Source of the DNA: CAZJWC01 sp964550125 | Lineage (GTDB): Bacteria; Bacillota; Clostridia; Christensenellales; Borkfalkiaceae | Assembly: GCA_964550125.1 (NCBI GenBank) | Contig: CAZJWC010000012.1 | Location: 1-40,934, forward strand | Length of the DNA: 40,934 nt | Direction of reading: 5' to 3' | Shown: piece after piece, positions 24,896-33,032 of the stretch | Numbering within the stretch: the first letter of the stretch is position 1 | Layout of the letters: each line of letters starts with the position of its first letter | The notes under the pieces: generated by a model | Databases searched by the model: none | The model's input: only the letters and a program-made list of their open reading frames with translations | Told to the model about the DNA's origin: nothing | Program-made: the position numbers and the translations under genes

Positions 24896-26323
24896 ATGGG
24901 TTACACTGACAAACAATGGCAAAACGATATGCGTGTGTCTATCGACTATAACAATATGATGGACAACAGATTGGGCGATAAAGGTTTTTCTGCTCAAAGA
25001 CTTGATTCAATGAAAAAGAAAGCCATGGAAGCTCACGCATATGTTGAGGCTAACCGTGGTACAAATATGATGGGTTGGACGGAACTTCCTTACAACCAAA
25101 AGGAAATTGTAAGCGACATAATTGCAACTGCAAAACAAGTTAGAAAAAAGTTTAAGTATTTTGTAGTTTTGGGTATTGGTGGTTCAGCACTTGGTCCTAT
25201 GGCTATGTTTAACGCACTTTGTCACTTGCATTATAATGAACTTGCTCCTAAAATGAGAAAAGGACCTAAGTTCTATGTAGAAGATAACGTAGACCCTGAA
25301 AGGATGTCTGCATTGCTTGATGTTATCGAACCTGAAAAAACTTGCTTTAATGTAATTACAAAGTCAGGTGCTACATCTGAAACCATGGCTCAATATCTTA
25401 TCATTATGGATATTTTAAAGTCTAAATTAGGGGATAAGGCTAGCGAAAATATTATCGCAACAACTTCTGAAACTAAAGGTAATTTAATTAAGATTGCAAA
25501 AGAGTTAAATTTGAAAACTTTCTATATTCCTGATGGGGTAGGTGGTCGTTTCTCTGAACTTTGCCCCGTAGGATTATTCCCTGCAGCAGTTTTAAATATT
25601 GATATTAAAGCGTTGCTTGCTGGTGCAAAGTATATGGACAAAATATGTAAGCAAAAAAATATGTACAAAAACCCTGCTCTTATGAGTGCAGTTTTACAAT
25701 ATCTTGCAATGGGGGACGGAAAGAATATTTCAGTTATGCTTCCCTATGCTGATAGTTTAAAATTGATGGCTGACTGGTACTGTCAATTATGGGCAGAAAG
25801 TTTGGGTAAAAACAAAGACTTAGATGGAAATGACTGCAATGTAGGTCAAACTCCCGTTAAGGCTTTAGGCGTTACTGACCAACACTCACAAGTTCAATTG
25901 TATACTGAAGGTCCTTTTGATAAGGTTGTAACTTTCCTTTCAGTTAAGAATTATAGAAAAGAATTTACTATTGCTCACGGTTGCGAAAATATTCCTGATG
26001 TTGCTTTTTTAGGTGGTCATACAATGAACGAGTTAATTACTGCTGAAAAAAATGCAACAATCTATGCCCTTCAAATTGCAGGTAGACAAAACTACACAAT
26101 CGAACTTCCCGAAGTTAATGCTTTCACTATGGGACAACTTATGTTCTTGTTAGAATTACAAACTGCATATGCTGGTGCATTGCTTAATATTGACACTTTC
26201 AATCAACCCGGAGTTGAAGCAGGTAAAAAGGCAACTTTTGCTTTGCTTGGAAAAAATGGTTATGAAGATAAAAAGGCAGAACTTGATGCTGCTCCTCAAG
26301 CAGACCCTGCTTATATCATCTAG
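24896..26323 (+). CDS. pgi: Glucose-6-phosphate isomerase
   Basis: 475 residues of the phosphoglucose isomerase family. It has two SIS-type halves, the VLGIGGSALGPMAMF phosphate-binding stretch, ITKSGATSETMAQ, the GVGGRFSELCPVGLFP block, and the catalytic region QLWAESLGKN through GVTDQHSQVQLYTEGP. It interconverts glucose-6-phosphate and fructose-6-phosphate in glycolysis. It has its own strong promoter but a terminator stem in the leader, so expression may be set by readthrough. Confidence 0.96.
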   Translation: MGYTDKQWQNDMRVSIDYNNMMDNRLGDKGFSAQRLDSMKKKAMEAHAYVEANRGTNMMGWTELPYNQKEIVSDIIATAKQVRKKFKYFVVLGIGGSALGPMAMFNALCHLHYNELAPKMRKGPKFYVEDNVDPERMSALLDVIEPEKTCFNVITKSGATSETMAQYLIIMDILKSKLGDKASENIIATTSETKGNLIKIAKELNLKTFYIPDGVGGRFSELCPVGLFPAAVLNIDIKALLAGAKYMDKICKQKNMYKNPALMSAVLQYLAMGDGKNISVMLPYADSLKLMADWYCQLWAESLGKNKDLDGNDCNVGQTPVKALGVTDQHSQVQLYTEGPFDKVVTFLSVKNYRKEFTIAHGCENIPDVAFLGGHTMNELITAEKNATIYALQIAGRQNYTIELPEVNAFTMGQLMFLLELQTAYAGALLNIDTFNQPGVEAGKKATFALLGKNGYEDKKAELDAAPQADPAYII

Positions 26324-26340
26324 TTTAAAATAAATAATAA

Positions 26341-26363
26341 AAGACGCAGAAATGCGTCTTTTT
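26341..26363 (+). terminator. Terminator of pgi
   Basis: AAGACGCA (26341-26348), GAAA tetraloop, TGCGTCTT (26353-26360), followed by Ts. Strong hairpin 17 bases after the stop. Confidence 0.9.
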
Positions 26364-26368
26364 CTTAT

Positions 26369-26397
26369 TTGACAAAAATGCTTTATAATGTTAATAT
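26369..26397 (+). promoter_or_regulatory. Promoter of the TIM-barrel gene
   Basis: TTGACA (26369-26374) with TAATAT (26392-26397) at 17 bases. A TATAAT at 26384 also lies here but is only 9 bases from TTGACA, so either element may be used with a different partner. Confidence 0.5.
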
Positions 26398-26424
26398 TTA
26401 AAAAAATCAGCAAAGGAAAAGGAT

Positions 26425-27225
26425 ATGAAAATAGGTGTATCAACAGGTTCTTTCTTTCTAAAAGAATATAATGAAAATGCTTTAAGTATTTTAAACGATT
26501 TAAAGGTAAAAAATGTTGAGGTGTTTTTAACTTCGTATAGTGAATACAAGGCAGAGTATGTTAAACTACTTAATGAGAGAAAGGGAAATTTAAATGTATT
26601 TTCAATTCACCCCAATGGAACGCAGTTTGAACCTCAACTCTTTTCGGGACATCAAAGACAAAAAGAAGATGCAATTTTAATCTTAAAAGATTTTTTGAGT
26701 GCAGGTCAAAGCCTTGGTGCAAAGTATTATTCTTTTCACGGACAAACTCGCTTAAAAAAAATGGCAAAGCCTATAAATTTTGAAAACTGTTCCCGTAACA
26801 TAAATATCATTTGCGATATTGCTGAAAGTTATGGAATAGGAATTTCCTATGAAACGGTTGAGTATTGCTATTTTAACTATCCTGATTTTTTTGTAAATAT
26901 GCGTAACTTGTGTCCCAAACTAAATTGTGTACTTGATATAAAGCAGATAAAAATTACAGGGCAAAACTATACAGACTTTTTAAAGGTAATGGAAGGTAGA
27001 GTTTCGCATGTACACGTAACAGGCTTTAATGAGCAAGGGTTAACTTGTCTACCTCATAATAGTACTTTTGATTTTGAAACTCTGTTTAAAAGGTTGCAGG
27101 ACGCTTCGTTTGACGGGTGTATTATGATAGAGGTTTATAAAAACGACTATAAAGAGTATGCTGAACTTAAAACTTCAGTTGACTTTTTGGAAGAAAAACT
27201 TTATAAATTAGGATTATATAAATAA
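26425..27225 (+). CDS. Sugar phosphate isomerase/epimerase-like TIM barrel
   Basis: 266 residues of the xylose-isomerase-like/AP endonuclease 2 superfamily. Likely metal-site residues are in YYSFHGQTR, ISYETVEYC, CVLDIKQIKITG, VSHVHVTGF and IMIEVYKN. The barrel is related in type to the N-terminal half of the fusion protein at 2843-5350. Substrate unknown; members act on sugars, sugar phosphates or inosose derivatives. Short own transcript between two hairpins. Confidence 0.82.
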   Translation: MKIGVSTGSFFLKEYNENALSILNDLKVKNVEVFLTSYSEYKAEYVKLLNERKGNLNVFSIHPNGTQFEPQLFSGHQRQKEDAILILKDFLSAGQSLGAKYYSFHGQTRLKKMAKPINFENCSRNINIICDIAESYGIGISYETVEYCYFNYPDFFVNMRNLCPKLNCVLDIKQIKITGQNYTDFLKVMEGRVSHVHVTGFNEQGLTCLPHNSTFDFETLFKRLQDASFDGCIMIEVYKNDYKEYAELKTSVDFLEEKLYKLGLYK

Positions 27226-27256
27226 AAGGATAGAGAGTTTTCTCTATCCTTGTTTT
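27226..27256. terminator. Bidirectional terminator, TIM-barrel gene / ispDF
   Basis: AAGGATAGAGA (27226-27236), GTTT loop, TCTCTATCCTT (27241-27251): a perfect 11-bp stem between the convergent genes, with T-rich flanks on both sides. Confidence 0.85.
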
Positions 27257-28379
27257 ATAATCTTTTTATACTTACATATGAGGTTACCGTAATTCCCTCC
27301 TCTCTGCCTATGTAACCTAGTCCTTCGGTTGTTCCTGCACTAATTCCTATGTCGCTAATGTCAACATTTACTACTCTTGCGATATTTTTCTTCATCTCGT
27401 CAATATATTTTGCTAATTTGGGCTTTTGTGCTTGGATTGCACTTGATATGTTGTTTACTTTATAACCCTCGTCAACGATTAAAGAATTAACTTTTGCAAG
27501 CATTTCTAAACTATTTGCATCTTTCCATTTTTCATCAGTATCAGGGAAATAATGTCCTATGTCTTTAAGTCCTGCACTAGATAACATTGCGTCCATAAGA
27601 GAGTGGATTAAAACATCGCCATCGCTATGTGCTATCAATGAACTATCACTCTCAATTTTTACGCCACCTAAAGTAATAAACTTTTCATTACCACCAAAAG
27701 CGTGAGTGTCTATTCCTACTCCTACTCTTTGTGTAGTTTTGTCAAAATCGCTCTTATATGTCAATTTTATATTTGAACTATCTCCTTCAAAAAGTCTTGC
27801 TTTGCCAAAATACTCCTCGTAAACAGCACAATCGTCCGTATAAACTTTGTTTCCTATTTTACTGTAAGCGTATTTTATATTTTTAAAGTAAAAACCTTGG
27901 GGGGTTTGTACTGAATATAAATTGTTTCTGTCAACGCAAATTAGTTTGCTGGTAGTGGGCTCTCTAGTGTAAAAAGTGTCGGTTGCTTTTAAACTGCAAA
28001 TGCCACTTCCAAATTTCAATACGCTTTCAATACAGTCGTTTATAATTTTTTGGGTAACAAAGGGTCTTGCTCCGTCATGAATAAGCAGTATTTCAGTATC
28101 AACATCACAAGCATTTATGCCGTTTGCTACCGATTGGGTTCTGCTTTCACCACCCTCTATGACAATGCAGTTTTTAAACTTTGAGCATATTCTACTAATT
28201 TCCTCAAAATCTTGTACGCAAGCAGAAACAATCATATTTGTTATCTTGTCATTGTCAGCAAAAACAGAAAGAGTTCTCTCTAAAACAGTAATTCCGTCAA
28301 ATTCTTTAAGCAATTTATTTTTATTTAGGTTAGCCCTTGAGCCTACTCCACCAGCACATATAATAGCAGTTATTTTCAT
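27255..28379 (-). CDS. ispDF: Bifunctional IspD/IspF (MEP isoprenoid pathway)
   Basis: 374 residues in one frame. Residues 1 to about 215 are IspD (2-C-methylerythritol 4-phosphate cytidylyltransferase: CAGGVGSRA, LIHDGARPFVT, TDDCAVYE). Residues from about 218 are IspF (2-C-methylerythritol 2,4-cyclodiphosphate synthase: GVGIDTHAF metal site, AHSDGDVLIHSLMDAML, GHYFPDTDEKW, IGISAGTTEGLGYIGREEG). The two enzymes act at non-consecutive steps, with IspE between. The start lies 4 bases after the S4 gene. Fusions are well known in alpha- and epsilonproteobacteria and less expected in a clostridium. Confidence 0.93.
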   Translation of the reverse strand: MKITAIICAGGVGSRANLNKNKLLKEFDGITVLERTLSVFADNDKITNMIVSACVQDFEEISRICSKFKNCIVIEGGESRTQSVANGINACDVDTEILLIHDGARPFVTQKIINDCIESVLKFGSGICSLKATDTFYTREPTTSKLICVDRNNLYSVQTPQGFYFKNIKYAYSKIGNKVYTDDCAVYEEYFGKARLFEGDSSNIKLTYKSDFDKTTQRVGVGIDTHAFGGNEKFITLGGVKIESDSSLIAHSDGDVLIHSLMDAMLSSAGLKDIGHYFPDTDEKWKDANSLEMLAKVNSLIVDEGYKVNNISSAIQAQKPKLAKYIDEMKKNIARVVNVDISDIGISAGTTEGLGYIGREEGITVTSYVSIKRL

Positions 28380-28383
28380 ACCT

Positions 28384-28629
28384 TTACTCCGTAATTATCT
28401 CGTATAAAGATAATGCTTCATCTTTTTTTACCGTTTCTTTAATTTCAAGTATTTTAAACTTAACCGAGTTGTTTGCATAGATTATCTCAACTATGTCGTT
28501 TACCTTTACATTATAAGCAGGTTTAACTTCCCTTCCGTTTACAACTACTTTGCCTGCTTTGCAGGCCTCTGCCGATACTGTACGCCTTTTTAAAATTCTT
28601 GATACCTTTAAAAATTTATCTATTCTCAA
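28384..28629 (-). CDS. S4-domain RNA-binding protein (RqcP/Hsp15 family)
   Basis: 81 residues. RIDKFLKVSRILKRRTVSAEACKAGKVVVNG is the S4 fold of the RqcP (YabO)/Hsp15 group. RqcP assists ribosome-associated quality control, helping RqcH to tag stalled nascent chains with alanine; Hsp15 is the proteobacterial relative. The start is TTG at 28629 with AAGGAG 5 bases upstream; there is no in-frame ATG matching the family N-terminus. It is cotranscribed with ispDF and divergent from rpoB. Confidence 0.88.
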   Translation of the reverse strand: MRIDKFLKVSRILKRRTVSAEACKAGKVVVNGREVKPAYNVKVNDIVEIIYANNSVKFKILEIKETVKKDEALSLYEIITE

Positions 28630-28677
28630 AAAATCTCCTTAAAAACAAAAAAAGTTTTAAATAAAACCTTTAAATGT

Positions 28678-28706
28678 TTGACAAAATATTTCTTAAAGTT
28701 TATAAT
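28678..28706 (+). promoter_or_regulatory. Consensus promoter of rpoBC
   Basis: TTGACA (28678-28683), 17 bases, TATAAT (28701-28706). It produces a leader of about 290 bases. Confidence 0.9.
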
Positions 28707-28712
28707 AACAAA

Positions 28713-29006
28713 ATGTATCATTATCTTTATAATGAATATTTACGCCTATTTTTAACTTTTAATTGCGTAAAAAAATGGCAATAATAACTACACAATTATA
28801 TCGCAAAAAAAAGATGTGCGATATATTTTTGTTGCGTTAAAAATACATAATTAGTATTTTTATCACCCTTATTTCTTGCATATTCTACTACAAAATTTTT
28901 AAGTTGTAAATAGTTGTTGTAAAAAAAATCAAAATTTTTAAAATATTAAATTTTTGCAATGTTACTTTGCAAACAGTTTAGTATTTCATAAAGGAGCAGT
29001 GAGCTG
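28713..29006 (+). promoter_or_regulatory. Long hairpin-rich rpoB leader
   Basis: No gene is visible in this about 290-base AT-rich leader. It holds a TTTACGC/GCGTAAA inverted repeat near 28739-28771, a terminator-like hairpin TATATCGCA (28797-28805)/TGCGATATA (28817-28825) followed by five Ts, and a third perfect inverted repeat AAAAATAC (28839-28846)/GTATTTTT (28854-28861). The ribosome site AAGGAG precedes rpoB. Possible transcription attenuator; no match to a known ribosomal-protein leader was recognised. Confidence 0.6.
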
Positions 29007-32000
29007 ATGAATCTACCCATCCAAAAGTATGGAAAGAACGAGAGAAGGAAATTTGGCAAAATCAACGAAGTTATAGATATTCCTGACTTGGTTGAAATTC
29101 AAAAAGATTCCTACAAATCCTTCATTGAAGAAGGTATCGGCGAGGTGTTTGAGGATTTTAGTCCCATTACTGACTATTCAGACCGTTTTGAATTATATTT
29201 TCTTGACCATGAATTCAGTAAGACACCCAAGTATGATGAAAAAGAATGTCGAAACAGAGATGCGACTTATGCGTTGCCCTTGCGTGTAAAAGTAAGACTT
29301 GTAAACAAAGTCCAAAATACTGCAATCGACCAAGACGTATTTATGGGAGATTTTCCCTTAATGACCGACAACGGTTCGTTTATCATAAACGGTGCAGAGC
29401 GTGTTATCGTATCGCAACTTGTTCGTTCACCTGGTGAGTATAATGAGATGGAAAAGGATAAGTCAGGTAAGGCTATCTACATGTCAACTGTTATACCAAA
29501 CAGAGGTGCTTGGTTGGAGTTTGAGCAGGACTCTCAAGGTGTGCTATGGGTTCACGTTGACAGAAAGAGAAAACTTTGTGCTACCGTTTTATTGCGTGCT
29601 TTAGGCTTTGGCTCTGATATGGCTTTGCAAGAGTTATTTGCAAACAATAAGATGATTAACGCAACTATCGAAAAGGATACAACTAAATCCGAATCAGATG
29701 GTTTGATTGAATTATATAGAAGACTTCGTCCTGGTGAAGTTCCCACAGAGGAGTCAGTTCGTCAACACTTAAATAACTTATTCTTCGACCCTAGAAGATA
29801 TGACGTTGTTAAAGTAGGTAGATATAAGTTTGATAAAAAATTAAAATTATCTTATCGTTTGGTTGGCTGTACTATTGCTGAAACAATTTTTGATGAAGAA
29901 ACTGGCGAGATTATCGTTAAGGATGGCGATGTAGTTACAGAAGAACAAGCAATAAGGATTCAAAATACAGGTAAACATAATAGTGTTTTTGTATGGGTTA
30001 CTGACGATAAAGCAGGCGTAATTAAACATAAAATTATCGCTAACAATGCAGTTGATACAAAAGCAGTTATCTCTGCTGATAGAAAAGCACTTGGCTTGCT
30101 TGAAACATTATATTATCCTAACCTTGAGTTCTCTAAAGAGATTGCTTTGGCTACACAAAACGCAAGTTGTGAAGAAGTTGCTGAATCTAACGAATTTAAA
30201 AATAGAATCAACGATATTTATTATACAAAAGAAACTATCGAAGAAGAAGATGAAAAGCCTGAAGAAAAGAAGAATAGAGAAAAACGCCGTGAAAAACGCA
30301 TTAAGTTTGTTGAGGCTTGTAAACTATTCCACGAAATTCTTTCAAGAGAAACTGTTGAACTTACCGAAAAGGAAAGAAAGGCTATTAAACCTTTAATTGA
30401 AAAGTTAAACCATAAGCACATAACTATTGACGATATAGTTGCGTCAGTATCTTCAAACCTTGACCTTGTTTATGGTATCGGTACTATTGATAATATCGAC
30501 CATCTAGGCAACCGTCGTGTAAGAAGTGTAGGTGAATTGTTGCAAAATCAACTTCGTATAGGTATTTCAAGACTTGAAAGACTTATTAAAGAAAGGATGG
30601 CTACTCAAGACCCTGCTACCGTTGAGCCTCAATCGTTAATCAACGTTAGACCAGTAAGTGCTGTAATCCGTGAGTTTTTTGGTTCATCGCAATTATCTCA
30701 ATTTATGGACCAAACTAACCCCATTGCTGAACTTACTCATAAGCGTAAGCTTTCTGCATTAGGTCCCGGTGGTTTAAATAGAGATAGAGCAACATTTGAT
30801 GTTCGTGACGTACACCACTCTCACTATGGCCGTATGTGTCCCATTGAAACACCTGAAGGTCAAAATATCGGTCTAATCAACTCACTTGCTACTTTTGCTA
30901 GAGTAAATGAGTTTGGTTTCATTATGTCGCCTTATAGAAAGGTTAAAAAGACTTTTGACAACGATGGTAATATCACAGATGTGGTTGTTACAGACCATGT
31001 TGATTATCTTACTGCTGATGAGGAAGATAGATATGTAGTTGCTCAAGCAAACGAACCTTTGATGGATGACGGACATTTTGAAAATCAAAGAGTTTCTTGT
31101 AGACATAGAGATAATATCACTGAAATGGCTCAAGAAAAAATGGATTATATGGACGTATCTCCTAAGCAATTAGTTTCAGTTGCTGCAGCACTTATTCCCT
31201 TCCTTGAAAATGACGATACTAACCGTGCGTTGATGGGTTCAAACATGCAAAGACAAGCAGTTCCTTTGCTTAAAACAGAATCTCCCATCGTTGCAACTGG
31301 TATTGAGAGTGCAATCGCAAGAGATAGTGGGGTTATCGTTAAAGCAAAAAATGCTGGTAAAGTCGTAGCGCTTCAAAGCGACCTTATCAAAGTTGAAGAA
31401 GAAGACGGATTTATCCGTGAATATAAATTAAAGAAATTTGAGCGTTCAAACCAAGGCACTTGCTTGAATCAAAGACCTATCGTAAATTATGGAGATAGGG
31501 TTGAAGCAGGAGAAATTATTGCAGACGGTCCAGGTACTTGCAATGGAGAATTGTCCCTTGGTAAGAATATCCTTATCGGCTTTATGAGTTGGGAAGGTTA
31601 TAACTACGAGGACGCTATCTTGCTTTCAGAAAAACTGGTTCGTGAAGATGTATTTACTTCTGTTCACATTGAAGAACATGAACTTGAAGCAAGAGATACA
31701 AAGCTAGGAAATGAAGAAATAACAAGAGATATTCCTAATGTCGGCGATGACGCTTTAAAAGACCTTGATGAAAACGGTATCATTAGAATTGGTGCTGAAG
31801 TTACTTCAGGAGATATTCTAGTTGGTAAAGTAACTCCTAAGGGTGAGGCTGACCTTACTCCTGAGGAGAGATTGCTTCGTGCTATTTTTGGTGAAAAAGC
31901 AAGAGAGGTAAGAGATACTTCCCTTCGTGTTCCTCACGGAGAGGGTGGTATTGTAGTTGACGTTAAGATATTCACAAGAGCAAATAAAGATGAGTTAACT

Positions 32001-33014
32001 CCTGGGGTTAACAAACTTGTAAGAGTTTATATCGCACAAAAGAGAAAGATTTCCGTCGGCGATAAGATGGCAGGACGTCATGGTAACAAAGGTGTAATTT
32101 CAAGAATTTTACCCGAAAGCGATATGCCTTTCCTTGCAGACGGCACTCCTCTACAAATCGTGCTTAACCCTCTAGGCGTTCCCTCTCGTATGAACATAGG
32201 ACAGGTGCTTGAAGTTCACTTAGGACATGTTTGCAAGCAACTTGGTTGGAAGATTGCTACTCCCGTTTTTGACGGTGCAACAGAGCAAGATATTAAAGAG
32301 TTATTCAATGAAAATCAAATACTTAATCCTGACGGCAAAGTTGATGGTAAAATTCAACTTTATGATGGAAGAACGGGCGAACCTTTTGAAAATAGAGTTA
32401 CCGTTGGTCAAATGTATATGATTAAATTGATTCACTTGGTAGACGATAAGATTCACGCAAGAAGTATTGGTCCTTACTCATTAGTTACTCAACAACCTCT
32501 AGGTGGTAAGGCTCAATTTGGTGGACAAAGATTTGGTGAAATGGAAGTTTGGGCATTAGAAGCATATGGTGCTGCACACATCCTTCAAGAAATCTTAACT
32601 GTTAAGTCGGACGATGTTGTTGGTCGTGTTAAGACTTATGAGTCAATCGTTAAAGGTAATAACATTTCTGAACCAGGTATTCCTGAAGCATTTAAGGTAT
32701 TGCTTAAAGAGTTACAAAGTTTGGCTCTTGATGTTAAAGTGCTTACTGAAAGCAAGGACGAGTTGAAGATTAAAGACTTCAGTGAAGATGAAATGGATGC
32801 AGAAATGCCTGCTACTGTTACTCAAAGAGTTGACGATATTGAGGAGTTTGAATTTAATTCAGACGATGAAGAAGTTGACGATAATTCAGTTGGCTCAATC
32901 TTTGATGAAGATGATGACGATGAAGACGGCTTTAATTCGGCAAACATCTTTGATGAAGATGATGACTATGAAGATGATTATGACGATATCGATAATCCTG
33001 ACGATGAAATGTAA
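29007..33014 (+). CDS. rpoB: DNA-directed RNA polymerase beta subunit
   Basis: 1335 residues, about 140 longer than the B. subtilis protein. The rifampicin region (about 558-600: SQLSQFMDQTNP, THKRKLSALGPGG) has the sensitive-type residues, and the KGEADLTPEERLLRAIFGEKA, MAGRHGNKG and C-terminal clamp blocks are standard. Two additions stand out: a highly charged stretch at about 409-470 rich in Glu, Lys and Arg, and an acidic C-terminal tail from about 1267 with two SIFDEDDDD/NIFDEDDDY units. Not preceded by rplJ-rplL; it has its own promoter and leader. rpoC starts 18 bases later. Confidence 0.97.
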   Translation: MNLPIQKYGKNERRKFGKINEVIDIPDLVEIQKDSYKSFIEEGIGEVFEDFSPITDYSDRFELYFLDHEFSKTPKYDEKECRNRDATYALPLRVKVRLVNKVQNTAIDQDVFMGDFPLMTDNGSFIINGAERVIVSQLVRSPGEYNEMEKDKSGKAIYMSTVIPNRGAWLEFEQDSQGVLWVHVDRKRKLCATVLLRALGFGSDMALQELFANNKMINATIEKDTTKSESDGLIELYRRLRPGEVPTEESVRQHLNNLFFDPRRYDVVKVGRYKFDKKLKLSYRLVGCTIAETIFDEETGEIIVKDGDVVTEEQAIRIQNTGKHNSVFVWVTDDKAGVIKHKIIANNAVDTKAVISADRKALGLLETLYYPNLEFSKEIALATQNASCEEVAESNEFKNRINDIYYTKETIEEEDEKPEEKKNREKRREKRIKFVEACKLFHEILSRETVELTEKERKAIKPLIEKLNHKHITIDDIVASVSSNLDLVYGIGTIDNIDHLGNRRVRSVGELLQNQLRIGISRLERLIKERMATQDPATVEPQSLINVRPVSAVIREFFGSSQLSQFMDQTNPIAELTHKRKLSALGPGGLNRDRATFDVRDVHHSHYGRMCPIETPEGQNIGLINSLATFARVNEFGFIMSPYRKVKKTFDNDGNITDVVVTDHVDYLTADEEDRYVVAQANEPLMDDGHFENQRVSCRHRDNITEMAQEKMDYMDVSPKQLVSVAAALIPFLENDDTNRALMGSNMQRQAVPLLKTESPIVATGIESAIARDSGVIVKAKNAGKVVALQSDLIKVEEEDGFIREYKLKKFERSNQGTCLNQRPIVNYGDRVEAGEIIADGPGTCNGELSLGKNILIGFMSWEGYNYEDAILLSEKLVREDVFTSVHIEEHELEARDTKLGNEEITRDIPNVGDDALKDLDENGIIRIGAEVTSGDILVGKVTPKGEADLTPEERLLRAIFGEKAREVRDTSLRVPHGEGGIVVDVKIFTRANKDELTPGVNKLVRVYIAQKRKISVGDKMAGRHGNKGVISRILPESDMPFLADGTPLQIVLNPLGVPSRMNIGQVLEVHLGHVCKQLGWKIATPVFDGATEQDIKELFNENQILNPDGKVDGKIQLYDGRTGEPFENRVTVGQMYMIKLIHLVDDKIHARSIGPYSLVTQQPLGGKAQFGGQRFGEMEVWALEAYGAAHILQEILTVKSDDVVGRVKTYESIVKGNNISEPGIPEAFKVLLKELQSLALDVKVLTESKDELKIKDFSEDEMDAEMPATVTQRVDDIEEFEFNSDDEEVDDNSVGSIFDEDDDDEDGFNSANIFDEDDDYEDDYDDIDNPDDEM

Positions 33015-33032
33015 TTTGGGAGGTAAAATTTA

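Noticed and set aside
27255..28379. IspD-IspF fusion as a frameshift or assembly artefact
   Set aside because: Both domains are complete in one frame, with a linker and all key motifs.
28739..28861. tRNA or known ribosomal-protein leader in the rpoB upstream region
   Set aside because: No cloverleaf or CCA end and no recognisable leader consensus; described only as hairpin-rich.
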